Notes: a model not told the origin generated them from the letters alone. Shown: positions 19,511 to 27,795, counted from the stretch's first letter. The stretch: DNA of 64,000 nt from Melaminivora jejuensis (GCF_017811175.1 NZ_JACWIJ010000002.1:2728001-2792000); one strand, 5' to 3'. Numbers and translations are program-made.

Positions 19511-20966
19511 ACTTGACCATGACGTTGCGCAGTTCGGTATAGAACTCCAACGAATGCACGCCGCCCTCGCGGCCAATGCCCGACTGCTTGGAGCCGCCGA
19601 ACGGCGTGCGCAAATCGCGCAGGAACCAGGCGTTGATCCAGCACAGGCCGACCTCGATCTGCTGCGCCAGGCGGTTGGCGCGGGCGATGTCCTGGGTGAA
19701 CACCGCCGTGGCCAGGCCGTAGCGGTTGTTGTTGACCTTGGCCAGCACCTCGTCCTCGCTGTCGAACGGGCTGATGTGGCAGCAGGGGCCGAAGATTTCC
19801 TCGGTGATGACGCTGGCGGTCTCGGGCAGGCCCGTCCAGATGGTGGGTTGCACCCAGGAGCCGCCCTTGAGCGCCTCGGGCATGTCGGGCACGCCGCCGC
19901 CGGTGACCACGGTGGCGCCCTCCTCGCGCGCCTTGTCGTAGTACGACAGGATCTTGGCCTGGTGCTCGCGGCTGATGGCCGGGCCGATCTTGGTGTCGGC
20001 AGCGTAGGGGTCGCCCGGCTTCATGGCCTCGGCGCGCTCCTTGAGCGCGGCCACGACCTTGTCGAAGATGGGGCGCTCGACATAGACGCGCTCTGTCCCT
20101 AAGCAGACCTGGCCGGTGTTCTCGAAGCACGAGCGCACCAGGGTGTCGATGGTGACCTGCAGGTCGCAGTCGGCAAAGACCACGGCGGCGTTCTTGCCGC
20201 CCATCTCCAGCGACACCGGGCGCACGCCCTCGGCGGCGGCCTTCATGATGGCTTCGCCGGTGCGCGTCTCGCCGGTGAAGGTGATGCCGTTGACATCCGG
20301 GTGGCGCGTGAGGAATTCACCTGCCGAATCCGGGCCGAAGCCATGCACCACGTTGTAGACACCCTTGGGCACGCCCACGGCGTTCATGACCTCGCCCAGC
20401 AGCGTGGCCGTGGCCGGGGTTTCCTCGGAGGGCTTGACCACCACCGTGTTGCCGCAGGCCAGCGCCGGCCCCACTTTCCAGGTCATGAGCAGCAGCGGCA
20501 GGTTCCACGGGCAGACCACGGCGATCACGCCGCGCGGCACGCGCACGCCATACGACAGCGCCGTCTTGCCGTCGGGCGTGCGCATGTTGAAGGCTTCGGT
20601 CGAGGCGCTCTTGATGGTGTCGATGAAGATCTGGAAATTGGCCGCGCCGCGCGGGATGTCCAGGTGCGAGGCCAGCGCGTGCGGCTTGCCGGTATCCAGA
20701 ATCTCGGCCTGCAGGAAGTCGTCGAAGCGCCGGTTGATCTCCAGCGCCAGCGCGTCCAGCAGCTTGCAGCGCTCGACCACGGAAAGACGTCCCCAATCGC
20801 CCTTGAGCGCAGCGCGGGCCGCCGCCACCGCCGCATCGACCTCGGCCCGGCCCGCCTCGTGCACGCGGCCAATCACCTGGCCATTGACCGGGTTGATGTT
20901 GTCGAAGGTTTTGCCGGCGGAGCTGGGCACGTACACGCCGTTGATGAAGTTGAGGAAGTCTTTCAT
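19506..20966 (-). CDS. dmpC: 2-hydroxymuconic semialdehyde dehydrogenase
   Basis: NAD-dependent oxidation of 2-hydroxymuconic semialdehyde to 2-hydroxymuconate, the entry to the DmpI-DmpH branch. The 486-residue aldehyde dehydrogenase has the cofactor motif VCPWNLPLLLMTWKVGPALA, FTGETRTGEAI, the general base Glu in SLEMGGKNAAVVFADCDL and the catalytic Cys in FENTGQVCLGTERVYVE. The start MKDFLNFINGVYVPSSAG is typical of the family. It is separated from the upstream GlcG-like gene by 32 bases. Confidence 0.96.
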   Translation of the reverse strand: MKDFLNFINGVYVPSSAGKTFDNINPVNGQVIGRVHEAGRAEVDAAVAAARAALKGDWGRLSVVERCKLLDALALEINRRFDDFLQAEILDTGKPHALASHLDIPRGAANFQIFIDTIKSASTEAFNMRTPDGKTALSYGVRVPRGVIAVVCPWNLPLLLMTWKVGPALACGNTVVVKPSEETPATATLLGEVMNAVGVPKGVYNVVHGFGPDSAGEFLTRHPDVNGITFTGETRTGEAIMKAAAEGVRPVSLEMGGKNAAVVFADCDLQVTIDTLVRSCFENTGQVCLGTERVYVERPIFDKVVAALKERAEAMKPGDPYAADTKIGPAISREHQAKILSYYDKAREEGATVVTGGGVPDMPEALKGGSWVQPTIWTGLPETASVITEEIFGPCCHISPFDSEDEVLAKVNNNRYGLATAVFTQDIARANRLAQQIEVGLCWINAWFLRDLRTPFGGSKQSGIGREGGVHSLEFYTELRNVMVKF

Positions 20967-20998
20967 GGTCTCGTTGCTTTGCTAAAAAAATGTCTGCC

Positions 20999-21442
20999 TC
21001 AGTCGCCGGCCAGGCCCAGCGCGGCCATGGCGGCGCGCGCGCAGTCCTCGTCCTGCTCGGCCGAGCCACCGGACACGCCGATGCCGCCGATCAGCACGCC
21101 GCCCTCGCGCAGCGGCAGGCCGCCGCCGAAGACGACGTTGCGCGCGCGCACCGGCATCCCCAGGCGCAGCGCCTCGTCGCCCTTGAGGATGCCGGCCCAT
21201 TGCGAGGTGGCAAAGCCGAAGCCGGCTGCCGTGTAGGCCTTGTCGATGGCGATGTCCACCGAGTGCAGGAAGGCCCCCGGCATCCGCAAAAAGGCCGCCA
21301 GGGTGCCGCCGGAGTCGACCGCCGCCACGTTGATGCGGATGCCCAGCTCCCCGGCGCGCGCCACCGCCGCCAGGACGGCCGCGTTGGCCGCCTCGGCAGA
21401 GATCACGCGCTGCTCGACGCTGTGGCTGCTGCTGCCGGCCAT
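20999..21442 (-). CDS. GlcG/HbpS-family (DUF336) protein in the phenol operon
   Basis: The 147-residue product has the typical family pattern: VDSGGTLAAFLRMPGAFLHS, then a DKAYTAAGFGFATSQWAG-type segment, then the Gly-rich GGGLPLREGGVLIGGIGVSGG and a C-terminal EDCARAAMAALG helix. Members have been linked to haem binding or to unknown roles beside glycolate and aromatic catabolic genes. Its ATG shares one base with the dmpB stop (TGATG), so it is coupled to the catechol dioxygenase; a role in protecting or helping an iron enzyme is a guess. It is absent from the Pseudomonas CF600 dmp operon as I remember it. Confidence 0.88.
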   Translation of the reverse strand: MAGSSSHSVEQRVISAEAANAAVLAAVARAGELGIRINVAAVDSGGTLAAFLRMPGAFLHSVDIAIDKAYTAAGFGFATSQWAGILKGDEALRLGMPVRARNVVFGGGLPLREGGVLIGGIGVSGGSAEQDEDCARAAMAALGLAGD

Positions 21443-22368
21443 CAGGTCACCACGCTCAGGAAGGCTTCGTTGAGCTTGCGGTCGTGGTAGAAGATGCCGG
21501 CGCCGACCTCGTCCCACGTCCAGGTGATGGGCTCCATGTCCGGGTAGTGGTCGTAGCCGCCGGCAAAGGTCTCCAGGCGGTTGCCACTGGGGTCGAAGAA
21601 GTAGATCGTCGTGCCGTTGGTGATGCCGTGGCGCGTCGGCCCCATGTCGATGGACACGCGGTTCTTGCTCATGATGTCGGCGGCGCGCAGCACCTGCTCC
21701 CAGCTGCCGAGTTGGAAGGACACGTGGTGCAGCTTGCCCGGCTCGCCGTGGCGCACCATGGCGATGTCGTGCGCCTTGGCGCTGCAGGTCAGCCACACGC
21801 CCAGGTCGGTCTGGCCGTCTTCGAGCTTGACGCGCTCGACCAGCGTGAAGCCCAGCACCTTGCAAAACAGCTCGGTCGCGCCGTCCAGGTCGGTGCCGTA
21901 CAGCAGCGCGTGATCCATGCGGATGGGGGTGATGCCGGGCTGGTCGATCACGTCCATGTCCGGGTTGACACAGCCCATGGCGCTGCCCACGGCGCTCTTT
22001 TCGGCGTACAGCTCGATGGTGTGGCCGGTGGGGATCTGGAAGCGCACGCGCTCGCCGGTCTCCAGCAGGTCGCCGGCGGGGATCCGCTCGGTCGTGACGC
22101 CGTGCTCGTTGAGCTTTTTCTCCAGCTCGTCCAGCGTGGCCGCATCCAGCACCTTGTAGCCGAAGAAATCCAGGCCGGCCTGGTCGGCCTGGCGCAGGAC
22201 GATGCTGTTGTGGTCGCGCTCGGCACGGGTCTTGAAGTAGGCGCGGCCCTGGTCGTCGCGGCCCTGGTACTTCAGGCCCATGACGTCGGTGTACCACTTG
22301 ACTGATTCCTCGATATCCAGCACACGGATCTGTGCGTGGCCGGGGCGCAAAACTCCTGTCATTGCCAT
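21442..22368 (-). CDS. dmpB: Catechol 2,3-dioxygenase (extradiol, type I)
   Basis: Fe(II) enzyme that opens catechol at the meta position to 2-hydroxymuconic semialdehyde. The 308-residue product has two vicinal-oxygen-chelate domains. Iron ligands are visible at His153 (MDHALLYG), in the pair His214/215 (KLHHVSFQLG), and Glu266 (DPSGNRLETFAGG). The start MAMTGVLRPGHAQIRVLD aligns with the family N-terminus. It is followed directly by the GlcG-like gene and preceded by the ferredoxin gene that reactivates this class of enzyme. Confidence 0.96.
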   Translation of the reverse strand: MAMTGVLRPGHAQIRVLDIEESVKWYTDVMGLKYQGRDDQGRAYFKTRAERDHNSIVLRQADQAGLDFFGYKVLDAATLDELEKKLNEHGVTTERIPAGDLLETGERVRFQIPTGHTIELYAEKSAVGSAMGCVNPDMDVIDQPGITPIRMDHALLYGTDLDGATELFCKVLGFTLVERVKLEDGQTDLGVWLTCSAKAHDIAMVRHGEPGKLHHVSFQLGSWEQVLRAADIMSKNRVSIDMGPTRHGITNGTTIYFFDPSGNRLETFAGGYDHYPDMEPITWTWDEVGAGIFYHDRKLNEAFLSVVT

Positions 22369-22391
22369 GATGGGTCTCCTTGTCGTTGTCG

Positions 22392-22739
22392 CTAGGGGGT
22401 TGAAATGCTTGGGTGGGTGGGGTCTGCAGCCAGCGGGCGGCAGACGTTCTTCTTCATGGCGCCCAGCACGGCCACGCGCAGGTCGCTGGTGGGCTTGATG
22501 CGGCACGAGAGCACGCAGCCCTCGGCCTCCTCCTCGGCGCTGACGTGGGCGCGGCTCATGACGCGCTTGCTGTAGCTGCCCTCCAGCACGCGCACCTTGC
22601 ACACGCCGCAGCCGCCCTGGCGGCAGCCCACCGGGATGCCGCGCTTGCCCAGCGCTTCCATGCCCTGAAGCACGGAGCGCTCGTCCAGGCAGCGAAAGCT
22701 CTCCTGGGTGTCGGTGATGGTGATGGTGTAGTGGCCCAT
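22392..22739 (-). CDS. dmpQ: Chloroplast-type [2Fe-2S] ferredoxin that reactivates catechol 2,3-dioxygenase
   Basis: XylT/DmpQ-type ferredoxin; family members re-reduce the oxidised iron of catechol 2,3-dioxygenase. The 115-residue product has three cluster cysteines in GCRQGGCGVCKVRV and the fourth in GCVLSCRIKP. It lies between dmpP and dmpB, the usual place. The start MGHYTITITDTQ at 22739 is 24 bases downstream of the dmpP stop. Confidence 0.92.
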   Translation of the reverse strand: MGHYTITITDTQESFRCLDERSVLQGMEALGKRGIPVGCRQGGCGVCKVRVLEGSYSKRVMSRAHVSAEEEAEGCVLSCRIKPTSDLRVAVLGAMKKNVCRPLAADPTHPSISTP

Positions 22740-22763
22740 GGCGCCGTGTCCTCGCGTGCGCGC

Positions 22764-23831
22764 TCAGATCTTGCGAAACAGCGGGCTGCGCACCTGCTGC
22801 GCGTCTGCCGCCGAAATGAACTTCTCGGTGTAGATGTCGCGCTCGAACAGCCGGCCCTGCATCAGCGTGGTGATGCAGGCGTCGATCATCAGGGGCGGGC
22901 CGCACAGGTAGGCCTTGTGGCCACGGAAGTCGTTGCCGAAATGGGCCTTGGCCGCGTCATGGACGAAGCCGCGCGCGCCGCTCCAGTCGCTGTCCGCAGG
23001 CTCGTCCGATAGCGCCGCCACATAGGTGAAGTTGGCGTGCTGCGCGGCCAGCTGCTCGAACTGCTCGTGGTGATACAGCTCGCCCTGGCAGCGCGCGCCG
23101 TTGACCAGGGTGATGGGCCGCTGGCAGCCCTGCGCCAGCAAGTCCAGCACCATGGAGCGCGGACTGGACAGGCCCGAGCCACCGGCCAGGAACAGATAGC
23201 CCAGGTTGTCCTTTTCATGCCCGCTCTCGCGCACGAAAAAGCGCCCGTACGGGCCGGCCAGCTGCACGCGGTCGCCGGCCTTGAGCTGCTGGTGTACCCA
23301 GCCGGTGCCGCGCCCGCCAGGCACGTGGCGGATGTTCAGCTCGATCTCGCCGCCGTCGCTGGGGCAGCTGGCAATCGAGAACGCCCGCGCCGTGCCCTCG
23401 CCGGGGATGCTCAGGTTGACGTACTGCCCGGCCTGGAAGGCGATGGGCGAGTCCAGGCGCACCCACACGCCCTTGATGGTCGGCGTCAGGCTCTCGATGC
23501 GCGTGACGGTGCCGGGGTAGTCCAGCACCGGCAGGTTGCGCGCATCGGGCTCCTCGTCGATCTCGGCCTCGATGACCACGTCGGATTCCAGCGTCGCGCA
23601 GCACGCCAGACACATGCCCTCCTCGCGCTCGTAGTCCATGAGCGCGAAGCCGCTGGCCTCGCCCTGGTCGATCTCGCCGTCGGTGACCTGGATCTTGCAG
23701 GTCGCGCACAGGCCGTGGCAGCAGGCGTGCGGCAGGTAGATGCCGGCGCGCAGTGCGGCGTCCAGGATGGTCTGGCCTTCCTCGACTTCGATGGTCTGGC
23801 CCAGTGGCTCGATGGTGAGCTGGTGGCTCAT
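22764..23831 (-). CDS. dmpP: Phenol hydroxylase P5: FAD/[2Fe-2S] NADH reductase
   Basis: Passes electrons from NADH to the di-iron oxygenase. The 355-residue product has an N-terminal plant-type ferredoxin domain with cysteines in HACCHGLCATCKIQV and CLACCATL. The FAD-binding motif RAFSIAS and the NAD-binding region follow (FLAGGSGLSSPRSM, then YLCGPPLMID). I start at MSHQLTIEPLGQ (23831); the frame is open 23 codons further upstream, but that part is dispersed-repeat sequence. Confidence 0.96.
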   Translation of the reverse strand: MSHQLTIEPLGQTIEVEEGQTILDAALRAGIYLPHACCHGLCATCKIQVTDGEIDQGEASGFALMDYEREEGMCLACCATLESDVVIEAEIDEEPDARNLPVLDYPGTVTRIESLTPTIKGVWVRLDSPIAFQAGQYVNLSIPGEGTARAFSIASCPSDGGEIELNIRHVPGGRGTGWVHQQLKAGDRVQLAGPYGRFFVRESGHEKDNLGYLFLAGGSGLSSPRSMVLDLLAQGCQRPITLVNGARCQGELYHHEQFEQLAAQHANFTYVAALSDEPADSDWSGARGFVHDAAKAHFGNDFRGHKAYLCGPPLMIDACITTLMQGRLFERDIYTEKFISAADAQQVRSPLFRKI

Positions 23832-23847
23832 GCCTGAATACTCCAAT

Positions 23848-23900
23848 ATTGATAGCTGCTTACGCTTGCCCAGCAAGGGCTGGAGCCGAATTCGATGCAA
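23848..23900 (+). repeat. Dispersed intergenic repeat, copy 4 (inside the phenol operon)
   Basis: Plus strand GATAGCTGCTTACGCTTGCC, then AGCAAGGGCTGGAGCCGAAT. It lies in the dmpO-dmpP gap (127 bases), the largest internal gap of the phenol hydroxylase part. A small hairpin CTTGC/GCAAG is visible in it. Confidence 0.8.
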
Positions 23901-23958
23901 ATTTCTGCCCTTCCTCGCCCGGCGGCGGGCGGGAAGGGGTGGGGCTTTCGGAGCGTCG

Positions 23959-24315
23959 TCAGAAAGCCGAGCCGGACAGGCCGTTCAGGCCGGGCGTGCG
24001 AAAGCGCAGCACGCTCTTGTGGCCCAGGCCGTTTTCGGCCACGGTCTTGTCCATGTCGGGCGCAAAGGGCTTGCCCGAGTCGAACCACTGCACTTCGTCC
24101 CAGTTGATCTGGGCAAAGTCCGGGTGGGCGCTGTACATGCCGGGCAGCACGTTGGCCACCAGGTCACCGAAGCGGGTGCCGGGCGGCATGGGCACGCAAA
24201 ACGGCGCGCAGAGCATCTTGTGCGCATCCCAGCCGATGTACAGCAGCGGCGCGGGGAACTTGTCCACCGTGTCCTTGGGCGCGAAGTCATAGGTGCCGAG
24301 GGCTTTGACGGCCAT
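23959..24315 (-). CDS. dmpO: Phenol hydroxylase P4 component
   Basis: Small subunit of the (P1P3P4)2 oxygenase complex. The 118-residue product starts MAVKALGTYDFAPKDTVDKF and has the family pattern FCVPMPPGTRFGDLVANVLP and INWDEVQWFDSGKPF. It has a good ribosome-binding site (AGGAGAG) about 7 bases before the ATG. It follows dmpN by 27 bases. Confidence 0.94.
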   Translation of the reverse strand: MAVKALGTYDFAPKDTVDKFPAPLLYIGWDAHKMLCAPFCVPMPPGTRFGDLVANVLPGMYSAHPDFAQINWDEVQWFDSGKPFAPDMDKTVAENGLGHKSVLRFRTPGLNGLSGSAF

Positions 24316-24342
24316 GGGGGTCTCTCCTTGTCTGTGCGTTGC

Positions 24343-25890
24343 TCAGTTGGTCGTCGCCTGCGCGCGCCAGGCCTCGAAGTTCTTCTTGTCCGGCGAGTCG
24401 GCGTAGTCCAGGTTGTCGCGGCCGAACTCCATGCGATACCAGCGCAGCACCTCGGCCAGCGGGTTGAAGTCGGGCTTGGTCGGATCGGCGTCCTCGGGGA
24501 AGCAGTTGCCCTGGTAGATCTGGTGTACCGGCAGCCAGGCCTGGGAGATCTTCTCCGGCTCCTGGTCGAACACATGCTTGCAGCCGTCCGAGCAGAAGTG
24601 GTACTTCATGCCCTGGTATTCGCTCTCGCGGTAGGCGACTTGCGTGGGATCGTCCGGCTCGGTGAAGAACATCGGGATCTGGCAGGTCTGGCACAGCATG
24701 GGCAGCGTCTGGTTGTAGAAGCGCCGGCCCTCGCTTTGCTCCTTGGCGTAGTGCGTCCACAGCGGGCGGTAGTACTTGTCGAAGGTGTCGGGGTACTTGC
24801 TCGACAGCCACTTCATGTCTTCCTCGCTGGGTGCCCAGGTGTGGAAGGGGGCGGCGGCGCCGTAGTTGTAGAACACGTTCCAGGCCTGGTGCGACAGGTG
24901 ATCCTTTTCCTTGCAGGCCTGCTCCCAGCCCAGCGGCGGGCGGATGCCGTAGCGCGCCAGGTCGGCAAACAGCGCGCCGCCGTTTTGCTCGCCGTAGATC
25001 TCCCAGGCTTCCTTCCAGCTCATGACGCGCTTGGGCAGCATGTAGTCCATCATCATGGCCACCAGCGTCAGCACGCGGTAGCCGCGCCAGAACCACTTGT
25101 CGATCCAGCCCTGGATGATGGGCAGGTTGTCCGGATCCTGCTCCAGCATGAACTTGATGACTTCCAGGCCCAGCGTCATGTGGCGCGCCTCGTCGGACTG
25201 CGCCGAGAAGCCGAACGCCATCGCGCCCATGTCGCCGTTGTAGGCCGCGCCCGAGATGAAGGGCACGAACAGCAAGTTGGTGAGCACGTATTCGAAGGCG
25301 AAGCTGATGGCCACGATGAACTCGAACGGGCCGGCGCTCACGGCGTCGTCGAAGAACGACTTGGGCACGCTCAGGTACCACACGCGGTCATGCTGGTGGC
25401 GCCAGTTCTCGAAGCCGTTGTAGTGCTTGTTGTAGTTGGACAGCGCGTGCAGCTGCGTCTGGCAGTGGCGGATCTCGTCGAGCGACTGCATCTGGCAGGC
25501 CACCTTGGGGCCGGCGCCGGGGAACTGGCGGCCAATGTGGGCAAAGCCCCGGTGCGCCATGTACTCCAGCGGCGACACACCCGTCAGGAACAGCTTGAGC
25601 GTGTTGATGTAGCGCGCGTCCGTGACGCTCAGGTGGCCGTTGTTCTGCGTGAAGGCGTCGATGATGGCGTAGAGCTTGCGCTCCTTTTCTGCCTGGTACT
25701 TCCAGTAGGAATCCATCGTCATGCGGAACGGATCCTCGAACTTGTTCCAGTCGTGGATCTTGATGCCTTCGTACTCGATGTAAGGAAAGACATCGCGCAC
25801 GGCCTGGTAGGTGGGCGTCCAGTCCAGGTCGCGCGTCATCAGGTTGTAGCGCTCCTTGAGGCCCAGCTTCTTGGTGACTTTCATGTCCAT
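24343..25890 (-). CDS. dmpN: Phenol hydroxylase P3: large di-iron oxygenase subunit
   Basis: Catalytic subunit that hydroxylates phenol to catechol. The 515-residue product has the complete carboxylate-bridged di-iron ligand set: Glu109 (SPLEYMAH), Glu139 and His142 (LDEIRH), Glu200 (FAFEYV), and Glu234 and His237 (SDEARH). A C-terminal zinc-like Cys region is visible (CQTCQIPMFFTE and HFCSDGCKHVF). A second in-frame ATG two codons in (25884) could also be the start. Length is that of DmpN. Confidence 0.97.
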   Translation of the reverse strand: MDMKVTKKLGLKERYNLMTRDLDWTPTYQAVRDVFPYIEYEGIKIHDWNKFEDPFRMTMDSYWKYQAEKERKLYAIIDAFTQNNGHLSVTDARYINTLKLFLTGVSPLEYMAHRGFAHIGRQFPGAGPKVACQMQSLDEIRHCQTQLHALSNYNKHYNGFENWRHQHDRVWYLSVPKSFFDDAVSAGPFEFIVAISFAFEYVLTNLLFVPFISGAAYNGDMGAMAFGFSAQSDEARHMTLGLEVIKFMLEQDPDNLPIIQGWIDKWFWRGYRVLTLVAMMMDYMLPKRVMSWKEAWEIYGEQNGGALFADLARYGIRPPLGWEQACKEKDHLSHQAWNVFYNYGAAAPFHTWAPSEEDMKWLSSKYPDTFDKYYRPLWTHYAKEQSEGRRFYNQTLPMLCQTCQIPMFFTEPDDPTQVAYRESEYQGMKYHFCSDGCKHVFDQEPEKISQAWLPVHQIYQGNCFPEDADPTKPDFNPLAEVLRWYRMEFGRDNLDYADSPDKKNFEAWRAQATTN

Positions 25891-25934
25891 GGGGTCGGTC
25901 TCCTGTTCGTCCTGTGGGGTGCTGCGGCGGGCCT

Positions 25935-26204
25935 TCAGTGGCTCCAGCTCAGGGTGAATTCGTCTTCGGTCTCGTCGATGTTGCCGGTCAGGGTGATGAG
26001 GTTGATGTGCATCTCCTGCAGGTCGAACTCGCGGCCCATTTCTTCCTCGATGGTGCTTTTGCGCACCACCAGGCGGCCCGGGGCGTCGATCTTGACCATG
26101 GCCGGCTGGTCGTTGGCCACGGCATGGGGGTTGTCGGCGAGGATGGCGGCGACGATGGCGCGCGTCTCCTCGTTCTTCTGGAAGGCAATGAATACGTTGG
26201 ACAT
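25935..26204 (-). CDS. dmpM: Phenol hydroxylase P2: coupling/effector protein
   Basis: Small cofactor-free regulatory protein that binds the oxygenase and couples electron transfer to hydroxylation. The 89-residue product starts MSNVFIAFQKNEETRAIVAA and has the family segment IDAPGRLVVRKSTIEEEMGR. CAGGAG lies upstream of the start at a suitable distance. The gaps to dmpL and dmpN are 29 and 44 bases. Confidence 0.95.
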   Translation of the reverse strand: MSNVFIAFQKNEETRAIVAAILADNPHAVANDQPAMVKIDAPGRLVVRKSTIEEEMGREFDLQEMHINLITLTGNIDETEDEFTLSWSH

Positions 26205-26233
26205 GGCTGCGTGTCTCCTGGTGTGGGCGCGGC

Positions 26234-27223
26234 TCAGACGGCCAGGCCGGCTTTCTTCATGCGTGCGTCGAGCTGCGCCTGCACGCGCTCCAGCGCCGTT
26301 TCAGCGCCCTCGCCCAGGGCCAGCTGCGCCACCGGCAGCAGCGCTTCGTGGGCGCGGCCACGCCAGCGGGCGTACCAGCCCGACAGCAGCAGCTGGTTGT
26401 CCTCGCTCTCGGCGGCAGCCACCTTGATGACGGCATCGACCCACTTGCAGGCGTCCTGGAACCACTCGGCCTGGAAGCGCGTGAGCATGGACACCGTGGG
26501 GCCGGCGCGCTCGCGCAGCGCCACGTCCACCTCGCGGTACGCCAGGCCGAACAGCAGGCCGTCCAGCGCCACGTTCTGCGCCACGAACAGCTCGAACCAG
26601 TCCTTGACCACCCAGGTGTCTTCGACCAGGCGGCGCAGCGGCTGCCACACGGGTGCCTCCAGCCAGGCGTGCTTGCCGGCCTCCAGGTCGCCGGGCGTGC
26701 CCAGCAGCAGGCCCAGGCGCGTCAGGTACTGGGCGATGCCCAGCTGATCCATGCCGGCGTACAGGCAGGTCTGGGTGATGGCCGTGCCGTAGCCGTAGGC
26801 GCACTGGTAGGCGCCATTCATGTTGGCGCCCCAGGCGACGTGGCGCAGCGGCACATAGAAGTCCAGCGCCGTGCGGCGTGCGGCATCGTCGTAGCCGCTG
26901 GCCAGATCGCGCGTCTCCACGAAGTCGAAGTCGGCTTCGGCAGTCTCCTGCATCCGGGCGCGCGCCAGGGCGTAGGCGCCGTAGTAGAGCTGGCGCGGAT
27001 CCTTCAGCGCGTACCAGTCGCGCATCTGCACGGCCGTGCGCCCGGTGTCGAACAGCTCGTGCTCGCTGTCCCAGGTCGGGCGGTAGTGGAAGTTGGCATC
27101 CGGCTGCACGTCCATGGTGCCTTCCAGATAGCGCGAAGCCGGCTTGTCGCCCTGGCGGGCGGCGATGTTGGCGTAGGTCTGGCGCAGCGGCGTGATGCTG
27201 ACGGTGCGCAGGTCGATCTGCAT
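26234..27223 (-). CDS. dmpL: Phenol hydroxylase P1: small oxygenase subunit
   Basis: Structural beta-type subunit paired with DmpN; it has the same fold but no metal ligands. The 329-residue product starts MQIDLRTVSITPLRQTYANI and contains RPTWDSEHELFD and NMNGAYQCAYGYGTAITQT, typical of the family. I chose the ATG at 27223; the frame is open 44 codons upstream but that part is low-quality Arg/Pro-rich translation. It lies 77 bases after dmpK. Confidence 0.95.
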   Translation of the reverse strand: MQIDLRTVSITPLRQTYANIAARQGDKPASRYLEGTMDVQPDANFHYRPTWDSEHELFDTGRTAVQMRDWYALKDPRQLYYGAYALARARMQETAEADFDFVETRDLASGYDDAARRTALDFYVPLRHVAWGANMNGAYQCAYGYGTAITQTCLYAGMDQLGIAQYLTRLGLLLGTPGDLEAGKHAWLEAPVWQPLRRLVEDTWVVKDWFELFVAQNVALDGLLFGLAYREVDVALRERAGPTVSMLTRFQAEWFQDACKWVDAVIKVAAAESEDNQLLLSGWYARWRGRAHEALLPVAQLALGEGAETALERVQAQLDARMKKAGLAV

Positions 27224-27300
27224 GGGGCTTGTCTCCTGGGGTTGTCGGTGAAGGGGAAGGCCAGTGCGCCGCGCACAGGCTGGCCGGACTCGGTCAGGCC

Positions 27301-27597
27301 TCAGTCGGGGGCGCGAAAGTGCTGCTCGCGCGCATCGCGCAGGCTCCAGTCCCACTCGCCCTGGGCGCTGCCATCGGCGGCGGCGGGCAGCGCGCCGTGG
27401 GTCGGCTGCACACCCTGCGTGCGGCAGAAGTCCTCGAACTCGGCACGCGGCAGGATCATCTCGGCGAACATGCCGGGCTCGCCCACGGCGAACTCGAACT
27501 CCACCATGCCGTTGGCGTGCTCATGCACGATGCGGATGAAGCGGCGCTGGACATCCCAGCGCTCGTCGTCGGGAGAGGGGACGGGTGTGCGGGTCAT
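27301..27597 (-). CDS. dmpK: Phenol hydroxylase P0: assembly/activation protein
   Basis: Small protein thought to help load iron into the oxygenase; not needed for the mature reaction. The 98-residue product contains RRFIRIVHEHANGMVEFEFA and MFAEMILPRAEFEDFCRTQG, conserved in DmpK/PhhK. It is the first gene of the operon. I start at MTRTPVPSPDDE (27597), but there is no clear ribosome-binding site. The predicted sigma-54 transcription start falls at about base 27598, directly at this codon. Either the mRNA is leaderless or one of the two assignments is off. Confidence 0.9.
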   Translation of the reverse strand: MTRTPVPSPDDERWDVQRRFIRIVHEHANGMVEFEFAVGEPGMFAEMILPRAEFEDFCRTQGVQPTHGALPAAADGSAQGEWDWSLRDAREQHFRAPD

Positions 27598-27608
27598 GCC
27601 CAGGGTCT

Positions 27609-27623
27609 TGCACAAGCCGTGCC
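27609..27623 (-). promoter_or_regulatory. Sigma-54 (-24/-12) promoter of the phenol operon
   Basis: The minus strand reads GGCAC-GGCTT-GTGCA. The GG and GC dinucleotides are exactly ten bases apart, as in the consensus TGGCAC-N5-TTGC; only two positions of the core differ. No better match exists between here and dmpR. The promoter class is what a DmpR-type activator needs. Confidence 0.75.
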
Positions 27624-27745
27624 GGCTTTGGCCCAATTCGGAAAATTCTCGATAATTTCCGGGTAAACCCCTAACCGCCTTGCCACATCACTGGCCTCAG
27701 CCTTGTCAGCCAGCACCGGTTTCCACATTTTCTTGCAGTGCAACA

Positions 27746-27795
27746 TGATGTTTTGCAGTACATCAAACGCAGGAAAGTGATGATTTGATCAAATC
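27746..27795. promoter_or_regulatory. Probable upstream activator sites for DmpR (and possibly the GntR repressor)
   Basis: Two palindromes lie about 135-185 bases upstream of the -12 element, the normal distance for enhancer sites. The first, 27782-27795, is the perfect 14-bp palindrome GATTTGATCAAATC, which contains the TTGATCAA core I remember for XylR/DmpR sites. The second, 27746-27765, has 6-bp arms TGATGT/ACATCA with an 8-base spacer. One of them may instead be bound by the GntR regulator encoded next to dmpR. The same region must hold the dmpR promoter. Confidence 0.6.

Noticed and set aside
23740..26427. Open frame of 895 codons on the plus strand across the phenol hydroxylase genes
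   Set aside because: It is antisense to dmpL, dmpM, dmpN and dmpO, all clearly real; its composition is that of a GC-rich shadow frame.
27621..27634. Second sigma-54-like site with GG and GC ten bases apart on the minus strand
   Set aside because: Only the dinucleotides fit (GGGCC...CGGC); the site at 27609-27623 matches far better.
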